Shown here piece by piece: positions 34,291 through 46,100 of a DNA stretch of 64,000 nucleotides; positions within the stretch are counted from its first letter, which is position 1, and the number at the start of each line of letters is the position of its first letter. Source of the stretch: Bryopsis sp. KO-2023 (Eukaryota; Chlorophyta; Ulvophyceae; Bryopsidales; Bryopsidaceae); the NCBI GenBank assembly GCA_030272585.1, contig BSYQ01000003.1, positions 7,192,001 to 7,256,000 on the forward strand, in the 5' to 3' direction. The position numbers were made by a program, and so were the translations under genes. Under the pieces are notes generated by a model, which saw only the letters and a program-made list of their open reading frames with translations, did no database searches and had not been told where the DNA came from.

Positions 34291-37097
34291 ATGCTTTTAT
34301 CGCACGGAGTCCCACAAACACGTCGCGCGTCGAGACAGGTTAATTCCCGGCGCAGTGGTGTTGTGGGCCAAGCCCGCGCGAGTCACGTGCGCGTTTGCGC
34401 CAAGCGCGGAGGGAGCGGGCAAGACGGTGGTGGGCCCGACGACAATGCCCCGGAAAAGGTAGACATAGATCAGCTTGCGGAACGCTTGAGCAAGGAGGCT
34501 GAGAAATTGCGACTTCGTGGCGAGGAAGACAACGGGACGGAGAGCTCCAACGAAAACGAAAACGGGTTGATATCACACTCCGAGGCGAAAAGTCAAGTGG
34601 ATGACCTGGACGAAAACGGAGCGAGCAGGGACACTTCCCCGTTCAAACCGCAGGTGCCCATGCTGGAAATGCTGAAATCCATGAGCTGGCTCTTTTGCCT
34701 CTCTGTTTGAGGAACTCCAGCAAATAGGGCCAGAGGATTTCATATGTGAATTGCAGCTGTTGTGATGCTCATGATGGGAACTGAGTGAATCCTGGTGCAT
34801 CAGGTCGAAAACCCAGAATCTCCCTTTCCATACCCGTCGATAAAATGAACAAGAATTACGCACAGCATCTCAGGGGCGGATTTTTTTTTTTTTTTTAAAT
34901 TGTTTAGGTCAGAGATGTGGAAGCTATCTTGTTAGAAGACGTTGGAGAAGGTGGTTTCTGTGCTGATGAGTTCGAGCTCATCCAACAGCTGGGGTACTTG
35001 ACAATACAAGCTTTCCAGCCGAGGGGGAGCATTCTGGAAAACAGCCAGGTTCGTGAATAATAATTTAAAGGGAAAAAACGTAACTAATTTTTCGCTCCAT
35101 CGAATGAGCGATGAGCAGATATTCCCCCCAACCCCTGAAAGAGAAAGAGTTGCTTGCTTACTTTTGATTTTAAAAAGCAAACTGAAAAGGGTAAATAGAA
35201 GAGGGGGGGTCAGCTCGAAAGCTTTCTCATTTACCACAAACAAGACCATCAATTCATGGAATGAAATTGCCAAACAGGTCACCAAGGAGAAGAAAGCTGT
35301 GATTGCTTTCGTGGCTCGGTATTACAGTGGCCGACCCTATGAATTCCCAGTTACCACTCTCCTGAAAGAATACCTCCCAGTTGCCGAAGAGGCAGCCCGA
35401 AACGAGCTGCTGATCATGATGGAGCTGTGTGGGTTGCCAGAGCCAAAATGGGAGGCAAGGAATGATTGGCCCATCTACCTCAATGCTCATTTCCAAAAAA
35501 GAACTAGACCAGATATGAAATTAAACTGCTTTCGAATGGTTGTTTCGAAAAAAAAAGGAGACGCACATAAATACGAGTTCATGCAGATTTTGAGAGAAGA
35601 ATGTCCATCCAGACCTATCTCCCTTGAACGCATATTTGCAAAAAGGCTTGATTTGTAAAACTGATCTTTCGATTGACTTCTGGTGGATGTGCAATGATTT
35701 CCAAAACTCCAATCAAACATAAGCTTCTAAATTCCAACTGAATATTTCGCCGGCTGTGAAAAGGGTTGTTTTTTGCCGTCTATTTTTTTTGGGGGGGGGA
35801 AGTTGGGCCTCACAGCTGGAGCTGATTGTACATCGGTTGCTCGTGCAGAATTTGCAAATTTCGAAAACCAGTCCTCCTGTGGTTCGGCTGCTGGGTTATT
35901 TTTTGGCGGCCCCCAGCGAATCTGCCACGAAATCCACGCTGGACCCAGAGGATATAGCTGTGACTGACACGAAGGGTCGAAGTGTTTGGCTGGTGTATCG
36001 TTGGGAAAAATTGAAACCGTTGAGTGGTTTTTGGGAATTCGACCAAGCTGAGAGCCAACCCACTTGGCCATGGCAAAAACCCAAGGAGACCATAACTGAT
36101 ATGCGAAAGACTATGCTGAGGTACCAATTGGTGATATAAATTGTATTCATTTTTTGTTTTTTTGTCCTTTCTCCTCGACACATTCTCGTTCGTCTATGAA
36201 TGGAAAAAAAAGAAAAAAAGTAAATTGTGAAGTTGATGGAGTTGAGTTTCTGTGCGGTGCTTTTAGGTCAATATTCTCAGGGATTTTGGACGCCCTTGAC
36301 TATTGCCACAGCCGGAATGTCGTGCATGGATCCTTGGGCTCAGGGTCGGTCTTTTTGAGCACCTATGATGCACGAGATTCCAAAGACCTCGCTGTCAAGC
36401 TGGACAACTTTGGGTTTGCCACATTTATCGACTGCTCCACTCAGAACGCTAACCCTGGTATGGAATTCGGAGGTGCATAACGCACAAAAATTAAAAAAAA
36501 TTAAAAAAAATTCAGAAATTTAGAGGGGTTGGTGTTTTCCTCCCTTGAATCCATTTTTAGGATGATTTTTATTTGGTAATATCTGATGTGTTTGAAGGAT
36601 CATCGCTAGATGGGGGCAACAATGATAGCTTCGCATACAGTAGCGATTTGAAGGCTGCTGGACTGTTGATGTTTGAGACGGCCATTCTTTCTTTAACTGA
36701 CAAGGCCAATCTGCAGAACGTCAGTCCAGAAACTATTGAGCGATTGGTTATGGACGTCTTCCGAGAAGACTTTGCCGGCCTGAGGTAGGCGGTTCAATCG
36801 CAGTTTATTTTTATTTTATTATCTTTTTTTAATCTGTTTTTGTGCATGTGTGTGGATTTTCTGCTTCCAGTGTTTTTTGGTGTATGAATTCCCTATTGAC
36901 TTCTTGTTTGTTTTTTTTTGGGCGGGGGTCTGTTTCAATTCCACAGAGAGTATTGTGAAAACGAGGCTGATTGGTCTGAGACTGTTTCATTTCTGGAGTC
37001 TGGAGGGGGCTCTGGATGGGATTTGCTCAAAAAACTACTGGAAGGAAGAGTGACTGCGGCTGAGTCAGCCAAAAGCGAATTCTTCGGGAAATCGTGA
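34291..37097 (+). CDS. Plastid-targeted protein kinase-like protein lacking catalytic motifs
   Basis: Seven exons (34291-34653, 34908-35048, 35278-35538, 35816-36120, 36267-36457, 36598-36784, 36947-37097) give 532 residues. The N-terminus is Arg/Ser-rich (MLLSHGVPQTRRASRQVNSR), as in a transit peptide, followed by an acidic linker. The fold is a protein kinase: an N-lobe segment FPVTTLLKEYLP, hinge-like VWLVYRWEKLKPLSGF, then ILDALDYCHSRNVVHGSLGS, where the catalytic HRD would be and the Asp is missing. KLDNFGFAT replaces DFG, with Asn at the Asp position. The C-lobe end GWDLLKKLLEGRVTAAESAKSEFF is typical. The ends of exons 3 and 5 are the least certain. Plants have related chloroplast kinase-like proteins. 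A structural or regulatory role is inferred. Confidence 0.7.
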
Positions 37098-38205
37098 GCT
37101 CCAAACGGAAAAGAAATGGAATAAACAGCACAGAACCAAAAGATAGCCCCAGGTGGTGATTTCCAAGTGGGTTGCCGATGTTATGGCGTGAAAGTGTATT
37201 CACCAAATTGTACAAACCGCATTTTGTTGGTCGGAGTGATTTTCAGTTGAGAGGGGAAGGGAGCCATATATCTGCATGCGACTTGAGAAAAATCCAGTTA
37301 ATCGGGGTAGATTCTTGATCATGCAATTTGATGTGACCTGCCTCGGATAAACACATATTTTACACACACCCTTTTGTTTAAGTAGAGATTTCGTATTTTA
37401 TGCTCCGATTTTCGACATTTGTTTTTTTTAAGCCTTCTATGAACGTGTATTTGATGCCCCGATTCCAGGGAAAAAAAAGAGAGTTATTTTTTGTTGGAAT
37501 GGAGGAGTTAGGGGGTTTGGGTTTTGGAGGGGGTGGAAAAGTTTGTTTGGGGAGATGCTGAGGGTCACTCGGCATGGGGAATGAGTTTACATGAGGGAAA
37601 GCAACCTAGGTAGTAGCTTTTTCAATGGCAGGATGATTCCGCCATCATTGTGTATGATTTCTTTTGGTTCAATAGGTGGGTCTTCTTCTAGAAGGGAGTT
37701 TCTGGTGGTGTTATTTTTGCCAGGTTTTCTTTGGGTTCGTCTTTGGTGGGTTTTTTCCATTGTTTTCGCTTCATCAGGCGAACTTGATTTTCTATCTTTG
37801 GCAAGGGGTGGCTGATTTAACAATTATAGGATGGACATGCAGTTTTTCCGCTCGATGCTGTGGATGTCCAGCCGGTTCAGAAAGGGAAAACTCTTGAAAC
37901 ACTTGGTGTTGAGCACTGCAATGGGTCATTCTGAGCAAGATGAAAAACAAACAAAGCAGTATCTGTTTTACTGCAAACACACTCTGTTTGAACTCCCGAA
38001 AATAGGGTTCCTTTCCTGTCGACCGGAGAAGATGCACTGGAATGAGCATCAAGTTCATTTGTACTTGAGCAACGAATGTTCATGTTCAGCAAATTACAGT
38101 TTATTATTAGTTGATCAGTTCACAACTCCTCCCTCACAGTTTCCACCCTTTTGACTTTTAGAGTAAACCGTCGAGATGAATTCTTCTTCTCACAAGGGGT
38201 GCCCC
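37098..38205. other. Convergent intergenic spacer
   Basis: About 1.1 kb between the convergent kinase-like and ERICH6-thioredoxin genes. Small open stretches occur, but none has family similarity or splice signals I would trust. Confidence 0.5.
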
Positions 38206-40972
38206 TTAGATATCTTGCAGAAGCGACATTTCATTGGTGATCGAGTCCAGGACGAAATTGTCCATTCCACGGAAAGAAAAGTGCTCAGCCATGAAGATGC
38301 CTTTCCGGCCTTTGGTCAAGGCATCTTGGGAGACATCCAGCATTTCTTGTTTGGAGCGAATCGCATTGGAAGCGTATACCAGCTTGCCACCATAGTACAT
38401 CAAAAACATGGGAACTGTTCGAAAATCGTATCGCAACTGCAAGGTCCACCCTTCGGATGCATCCACTTTGTATACCTACATCGGTTGGTAGCATTTTCAG
38501 TTCATAAGCTTGCAGCAAATTAATACTACCACCCGATCAGACAGCTCAATGATTGTAATTCTCTATTTTTCCTGGTTTCTGGGGAAATGGTGCTGACATA
38601 TTGTGGATTGGGTGGGTTTGGAGTTGATGGATTCCGACCTGGATATGCCCAGCTGGGGATGACTTATTGTTTTCCCTGTCTTCGGTAAGCTGGTGATTGG
38701 CTTCCTCCAGCTTAGCCTCAATCCGATTGCACACAGGGTTCCATTTGGCAAGCACACACACAGCAATCAGCATGTCAGACGGAGCATCAGGCCCCACTGT
38801 AAGATTGTCAACATCCTTCATCGCCAACAAGGGTAGTTTCAACCGCCTGCAAGCACCACAAAACAATCAACCATGGAAAGAATCGTGGTGGTCTGGGCAG
38901 GCACGCAAATCGATGTGATTTGGCACTTGATCATAGTCAGACTTTCTGATCTTAGAACTAGACTTCCAATGCCTACCTGGTGGTATAAACCACTGCTGTC
39001 CCATCGGTGAGTGCCTGAAACTTCTTCTGTGTTTTAGTCAACGTCGGCCTTCCCAGATCCTCAGGCAAATCTGCCTCAATCAGCTTTGTCTGCCCACCCC
39101 TGATCTTTCCTTTGCTTGAGAGATGACCCAATCGAAATTGGGTAGTATCCATGTCGTCAATCACTTCTTGAGTGAGGCAATCGTCTGTTAGGGTCTTGAC
39201 CAGTGTTTTCAGGATCCCTGTCCCTGGGGAGCGTGTGACGGTGTGGTGAGGTCCGGGAGGAATGTACAAGCTTCCGATTTCTTTCTGTCGATTTCGAATG
39301 GCATCGATGTCCATTTGCAGCTTGCCCCCGGGAAGGACAGCAGTGACCTTCTCCAGGTAGCTGTCAGACCTCTTGAGATCTTCTCCGCACTGGGCGTTAC
39401 CACGTTCCAATCAGTCCTGTCCATGTCAATATGGATATTCATGTTCTATCTGTTGCAGGTATTATGATACTGGTGCTATGTTTATAAAAAAGGACTTTGA
39501 GGGGTACGGTCACTTCAGATAATTTAATTCTTTTCGAGGAAGATGCTTGTCAACATCGAAAACAACCTCCAAATGGTTCCAAGTTAAAATCTGGTTGCAT
39601 AATATGTACCCATCATTGTTGATCAGTTAGTCTGTACATTGAGCCAAGAATGAGGGTGAATGTACTAGAGAATTTTATTTGGTCTCTGCTCAAAATGATT
39701 AGGTGTGGGGTGGCAATTTTCCCCCCCTTCTAATTCGAGGCCCTGGTGTGTCATGGCATCACAAATGATTGAAATAACTTGCCTGGAATTCCTTCATAAC
39801 ACTGTCGCAGGAGAATTTGGCAATAATGTTTTGTCGGTTGTGGAATTCCACCGTCAATTCATCCGTCACATCACATCTGCAGAAGTGCATTCAAATCAGA
39901 ATCTATGTACCGATCCGAACTTTGTAAACTGTTGTTGTGCGATGTTGGCCCACACAAACACTCTTACATACATGATTGGATCACTGTTGCTTCTTGGCCA
40001 TTTTCCTCTTTTAGTGATGTTCCCCTTCTTGTCAGAAACCGACCACCCTTGAATAGCCACCACAACCCTGGAGAGCAAGGCCGGAACAAACTGACGTCGA
40101 TTTACAGGCAGGGATTTCAGAGCACCAGCGACTTGCATTTGTCACTTATTTGTTACCATGGAAGCCCACTCGAGTGATTGATGCTCCCAACACCTCGCTC
40201 ATCAAAAGATAGCAACACCTGATCACATGCATATCTCGTTGATACGCCATGAAAAACGTCTTGTTTGTTCGATCCCAAGTCGACACATCTACTGGGAAGC
40301 AATGCATTCGTGCAGGACACTGAAATAAAGGTACCTTGGGTTCAGAGGTGTCACTGAGAATGTTGATCACACGGCCGGTGGGCGTCTGATAGACGCTCAC
40401 TGCGATATTGCCGGACGGATAACTGCCAACGAAAGAGGAGAGTCAACAGAGTCAAAGAAAGGCTCCCAGGTGCTGTTGAGAGGATGGAGATGTCACTCAC
40501 AAAAGCATGCCATCGTTTGGGGACGATAGTTTGTCCAGATTCATCGTTTCTTGTGTACAGTCGTCGGAATGCTTGTCTGTGACGATTCTGGCGGCGGCGT
40601 TGGGATTAAAATCAAACCATTTGATGGGAGTTATAGACCCAGTATTACAATGGTTTCGTTCAGTTTCATCTGCATGTTCACTACTCTTTCACAGTCGATT
40701 GAGTATGATTCAAGATTATTTTCAAAGTAAACATAGGATGAAATAGAGAGAGATGTGTTACATCCTTCTTCACTTGATCACTGTGGAAAATTTTCTTCAT
40801 CAAATATGGCTGGAGGCAATTTGAGTATCACACCATCTTCCAGCATTCCCTGCCCTATTACTTCAAGGGAACACCAGTCAAATACATCAATTTCACAACA
40901 ACTTTGGTCGAATATTGTTGACCTTACATGCAGTTCATATACAATATTACTGTCCCCTTCACCACTAGAAAG
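38206..40972 (-). CDS. ERICH6/FAM194-domain protein fused to a thioredoxin-like domain (5' end not found)
   Basis: Nine exons join in phase (40834-40972, 40501-40669, 40335-40422, 40157-40218, 39972-40067, 39783-39876, 38977-39389, 38639-38846, 38206-38475), about 512 residues. A 5' exon is missing, because a stop lies just before the first acceptor. The middle matches the FAM194 (ERICH6 C-terminal) domain: FYPSGNIAVSVYQT, LLSFDERGVGSINHSSGL, GWSVSDKKGNITKRGKW and CGEDLKRSDSYLEK. The C-terminus is a thioredoxin fold: LIAVCVLAKWNPVC, then VYKVDASE and RYDFRTVPMFLMYYGGKLV with the cis-proline. The active-site CxxC is degenerate (WNPVC), so redox activity is unlikely to be classical. FAM194 proteins occur mainly in ciliated organisms, so a flagellar role is plausible. 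One intron uses a GC donor (AG|GCAAGT at 39781-39782). Confidence 0.72.
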
Positions 40973-41293
40973 CTGTGCTCATTCGCAATGAAGGAAGAGA
41001 GAGTGATGATTCGATTATGAACCATCAACACTCCCCGAAATACACTAACCCAGATTGCATGACAATCTTGGATACCCATCCCCACAGGGTAAGACAAATA
41101 CTACTGTGGATTCAAGTAGTAACCCAAAGGACCACCCAACCCCAGTAAAAACCCCCATATCACGAGAAAATATCGACCAGATCTGGCTCAAAAGACACAC
41201 AAAAATAAGACAAAAAAGGCTTCCAGTTCGGACTGGATCACGATCTAAATAGTAGTAGTTCATGTTTTTCATCACGTTGAATAGTGCTGCTAA

Positions 41294-42036
41294 TTAGAGC
41301 ATCTTGCGACCTCCCTGCACCATGACGGGGAGGGCCTTGCACACTCCATCGCAGCAGACTCCCACATTGGTAGGGTAGGAGCCAGCTGCGCCAAGGCCTC
41401 CCTTGGCCATAACGGGTCCGACGGAGACTGCGGCTCCAGAGTCGTTGATGTTCACAGGGACGACCTACAAGCAGAGTGGATGTTAGCACGAAGCTTGCTT
41501 GTAAAGCGTACATGAAGATATCGTATTGGCAAGGTACCGGCGGAAGCTACGATAGCTCTAGAGAAAAGAGAGGTTACCTTGCAGCCACCGTCACCACAGA
41601 GTCCGATGGAGGCAGGGCAAGTAGTGCTCACAGACGTCCCTGGGGCTGCCTCAGGGACAGCGTCAGGGGCGTCTGGTGCGGCCTCCTTGACGACGGGTAC
41701 AGTTACGCAAGTCAAGAGTCCGCACAGCGAGAAGAGAGCGGGGTAGTCGCCAGGCTGACCGAGCTCGGCGTCTGCTGGCACGGGTCCAATACCCGTTGCC
41801 ATACCCATCTCATTCTTGATTACACCGACGACCTTGCAGACTCCTTGTCCGCAGACAGCGATAGAGTCTGGGAAAGGAAAGTCTTCAGCGCCTGCGAAGG
41901 CGACGGCAATCTGCAAGGAAACATGTGAACTTCTTCTTTCAGTACAAGCGGGGGCAAGACGTCACTACTCCGACACTGAAAAGAGGAAACTCACCAAAGA
42001 AGCGCAGATCAAAGCGGTGGCAGCGAATCGAGCCAT
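41294..42036 (-). CDS. Secreted protein with four cysteine repeats, family unknown
   Basis: Three exons (41995-42036, 41578-41910, 41294-41464) encode 181 residues. The first is a signal peptide (MARFAATALICASL, continuing IAVAFAGA). The mature protein has four related units built on a proline, a hydrophobic stretch and a cysteine pair: DSIAVCGQGVCKVVGV, ALFSLCGLLTCVTVPV, ASIGLCGDGGCKVVPV and TNVGVCCDGVCKALPV, spaced about 40-55 residues. Linkers are Gly/Ala/Pro-rich. Codons end strongly in C or G (ATC, GTC, AAG, GGC), unlike neighbours, suggesting high expression. I do not recognise the family. It may be a surface or extracellular matrix protein (inference). The fused exons read in phase, and the C-terminus is basic (GGRKML). 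Confidence 0.7.
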
Positions 42037-43104
42037 GGTTGTCTGTCGAGAAGCTGCCAGAGAGAGGAGGACGACACCACCGTTAGTCTTGACGAGATAA
42101 CCACCATGACGGCAACTTGCGACACTCTCGTTGCGGTTGAGATCGTCACCTTAGAGAAACGTTGGTTCAATAGCCGAAAGACGTAACGTGTGTGTCGAAG
42201 CGTGAAAACTGATCTGTCGCGAAGTATCAAACAGTTGAAACTTTTTGCTGCCTTCCCCTTGCACAGCGTTAATTTATTCACTTCCACTACGGCCACGTAA
42301 TACCCAACGTCGAACTCCCACCACAAACCCCAATCTGTCATTGAAATCACTCTCCACGATATGGCGACGTCACCAAGCCAGTTGTCCACTCGGAGATGCA
42401 GATTGCTTTTGAACCGTTGTTCAGATTGGTTGTCTCTCGAAATGGATTCGCCAAGCAGAAAGGGGGGCAGAAAAGAGGGTAGAAGTTTCAATTGGCTGCA
42501 GTTGCAGAGGATCCCCGCATCTTTTATTGCAGAGAGCGACATCCCAGCGACCCCCTATGCTGAAGACCTCCACAAACCCGTTGCTTCAGGAAGTCGAATT
42601 CGTCTGAATACAACTGTGTTGTCGAGTGTTAGTCGACAAGCAAGTCATGGTGAACAACTTCCAAAGGCGGCCACGCAAGGCCTTCACTCAAAAACGTCGT
42701 TTTGCGACCTCTCCTCGCACAGAGCGTGTGGAGAGTCGTGTCACTTGATCACATCCTTGCCCCCAAAACACAGGTTGCCCAACGCCCGTGACACCAACCC
42801 CCAAAGTGCACGAACGCCAGATATGAGAACGCTGCGACTGTTCGGATACAACCATCCAAGATCGTCCCTCATCATAGCCGCACTGTTATGTTCGTGGATG
42901 TTGTGAGGGCAATATCAGACTCTCCGTGGCACCAAAATCTCCCAAAGTGCCTCACGATGATTTTTTTTGGTTTTTGCGGACAAAATTCGTTTTTCCACCC
43001 ACCTTGATCAAATTCAAAATCCGTCCAATCACATCAACGCCCACAAATTCAGACAGACGACGATTTTGGCGGGGGGGAGCGGCTTTCTGGGTATCCAACT
43101 TACG
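42037..43104. other. Divergent intergenic region
   Basis: About 1 kb between the cysteine-repeat gene and glucosidase I, which diverge. A 181-codon open stretch at 42361-42906 on the plus strand has no recognisable domain, and I do not call it a gene. The region should contain two promoters. Confidence 0.4.
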
Positions 43105-46100
43105 ATGCGACGCAGGCGACCAGAAGAAGAGTCGTCGGCCAGCAACATCGACACAGACGATTCATCAGATCCGAAAGAACATGGAAAAAAACGGACAGCT
43201 CTTGGTAGGTAACGATAGCTCCACTGTAAAGGTGGGGGCAGAGACTTTCGAAAGCTGTAGGGTAAGCCGCCAGTTCTCCATAAACCGCCAAAACGCAACT
43301 TGATTTTCTATTTTTCAGATAAATTTGAAAAATTCAGCAGTGAGAGTGCTTATCAAGCAGTAGAATCAGTGGGTGTCCATGCATGGGTTTGAGATTTCCA
43401 ACCACAGATTGATCAGATTATGCTGCACGTCCAAGCGCTGCTTTTTCGTTGGAAAAAATCCTGATGTTCAGCAATGTTTCCTTCATTCAGACTATGTTAA
43501 GCGGGCGTTGGTCCTGTTTGTCGGTTCGGTGATGGCTGTGGGCTTTTACATTTTCACGAAGCCCCCCCATCCGTCCGTCAGACCACTGAATTTGCCAACA
43601 ATGATGAGTCTGCCTGAATTCAACATTCACCACATGCACAAGAAGCATTGGGGGACATACAGGCCAGGCAACTATTTTGGATTGAAGACTCGGGAAGAGC
43701 ATGCATTGATGTCGGGTATTTTGTGGTGCGATTTTATCAACAGAAGTCTCTCTTTCTGTCGATACGTTTTGTAAGAATTTTTTCATTGTTCCCTCCAAAG
43801 TCAAGTTTTTTCGATAATCACACCCTCGTTGCAGCTGTTGTGGAAAGACCTCGACAATTTGATGTTGATGTTGTGGTGGAATGCAATGTTGGGGCCAAGC
43901 AGTGGCATTTTAAATCTTGCAGGACGGATCCTTCCTGGTACGAGAATGTCAACATGATTAGGCACCTTGCTGAAGAACGGGATGGTCTGGAAACGTACGG
44001 CTGGATAAGGCACGATGGAGATCATTTTGGAATTCAGACCATGGTTGATGGTCCTTACAACATCACAACTTCGTGGGTAAGCTCGGTCCCCAAATCCCAG
44101 TGATGAAAAAGAAAGTGAAAAAACAGACCTGGACATTGTTCTTTGTCATCATTTCAAGTGAAGTCATCATTACATGCAACAAATCCAGAGAAAGAATACA
44201 GTAGAGTCCACTTAATAAGCCCGCATTGGGACCAGCACTTCTTGGGCTTATTAACCAATTGTTCGGAGAAGGTCCGTGATCTTGTTCTGGGTCTTCTCGT
44301 AGTCATCCTTGTCATTTTCATGCTGTTTTTAAAAGAAAGAAGAAAAGATATTGGGACCAGATTTCAGATTTGGTATATTATCTGAAATTCGTGCTTATTT
44401 AGTGAGTGATCTGTCTCCGCAAAAATTCCGTTCCGGGCTGACTTTAGCCCAATATGGAGAGTGGCATATTATCCTGTGGCTTATAAAGCAGACTGTAACA
44501 CCAGGATTTGTTTGTCTTGAAAGCAATGTTGTGGGAATTTTTTTGTGGGATTCTTTTTATCTTTTTTTTTTATAGGTGAGCGATTATCATGGAGAGAGCG
44601 ATTTAGGTGGCGATTGGAGTGTCAGATTTCGAGTGGAGCCTTCAGAGGGCGGTACACCAAAAGAGATAGCTATGTTTTTCTACATGGTGGACGAAATCGG
44701 TCCAGGGGATCCGGAGCAATATCCGCTGGATTGGGAGCTTTCTCAGGAGGAGCCCATCAGCGAAGCGGCAAGAAAACTGATGCAAGGAAGTCATGGGAAA
44801 ACGAAATGGGCCCTGTATGTGCACAGCGACAAGCTGGACAAAATGAAAATTCGGAGTGCTGCCAGGCCCGAAGTGAGTTTCCACAATATCACTGAACATG
44901 TCCAGCTGTTTCTTTATGAAACGATGGCGATCCAATGGCAAAAGTGAGTGATGGGATCGGACCAAAAGGATAAAAAAAAAAAAAGGTTACAATTGAAAGA
45001 CTTCTTCTGGGGGACATGATGTGATACGGATATGTATTCTTGTATTCAGTCCTGGATTATTTATCGCTTAAAAGTTTTGTTAATTTTCCCTGTGTCTGTC
45101 CAGGCAGTGCAATCCCCTGGACAAAACACTGAAAAGAATACGATGGGTTTTTATTGAATTGCTGTGTTGAAATAGTTTTGCGGTTGGGTGGTGTCTGTAG
45201 GGTCCAGCCTGACTACAGCAAGCTAAAAATGCACTTGCCTGAGCCGGAGCTCTGGTGGGAGTCATCCACAGAGACGCCAAACCTAATCGTGTTTCAGGTC
45301 ACTTTCCCAGTGCCTTTCGAAATAGACTTCGTGTACTTGAGTGGCGAGAAAACCAAAAAGTCGAAAATATCAGCCAGCGAAATGAAGCGATTTCACAGTC
45401 TCACAGGCAAGTCGATTATTTTTTGTTTTTATTTTGGGGGGGAGGGGTTGCTGTGTTTTCTCCGAGATATCATGAATGGATCATTGTGGGCTCGTAAATG
45501 AACCCTTGATGTGATCTTTCTCCTATTTTTTTATTTTTTTTTTGGCCTTGGTACATCAATATTTGCCATCTGATCAAGTCCATGGTGGTCAATCTTATGA
45601 TTTGGGATTTTGTGGTAAAGGGAACAGGATGACCTCATTGCTCAAATCGCACCAGTCAAGTTTCGACAAGAGATATTCCGAAATTTTCGGAAGGGCTGGT
45701 GGGGATGCTGAAACAGACGAGGTTTGTAAGAGGGCACTGAGTAATTTGCTCGGGGGAATCGGCTACTTCTCTGGCTCGTCCCAAGTTGGATTGGGTAAGA
45801 ATCCTGATGGTAGTGAGGAAATTCTGGAGTTTGGCCCTGGGCAATTGCTGACAGCTGTGCCGAGTCGATCGTTTTTCCCCAGGGGCTTCTTGTGGGATGA
45901 AGGCTTCCATCAGGTAGAGGAAAATGCTCAAAGAAAAGCTCGCTAGGATTCATGGTGTTCCAAGATGCTTGGTTTAAGAATTAACATGGTATTGGTTTTT
46001 TTTGATATCTAGCTGCTAATTCAGAAATGGAGCCCTTCGCTGAGTCGGGATATCATCGGACATTGGCTGGACAGAATGAATTCCGAAGGCTGGATACCCC

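Noticed and set aside
40320..40335. A 15-base GTACC...TTCAG 'intron' in the ERICH6-like gene
   Set aside because: Too short to splice; the acceptor at 40219-40220 gives a phase-consistent join and the FAM194 motif LLSFDERGVG.
42361..42906. 181-codon plus-strand open stretch between the cysteine-repeat gene and glucosidase I
   Set aside because: Composition is mixed, no domain is recognisable, and it overlaps the expected promoter region of both neighbours.
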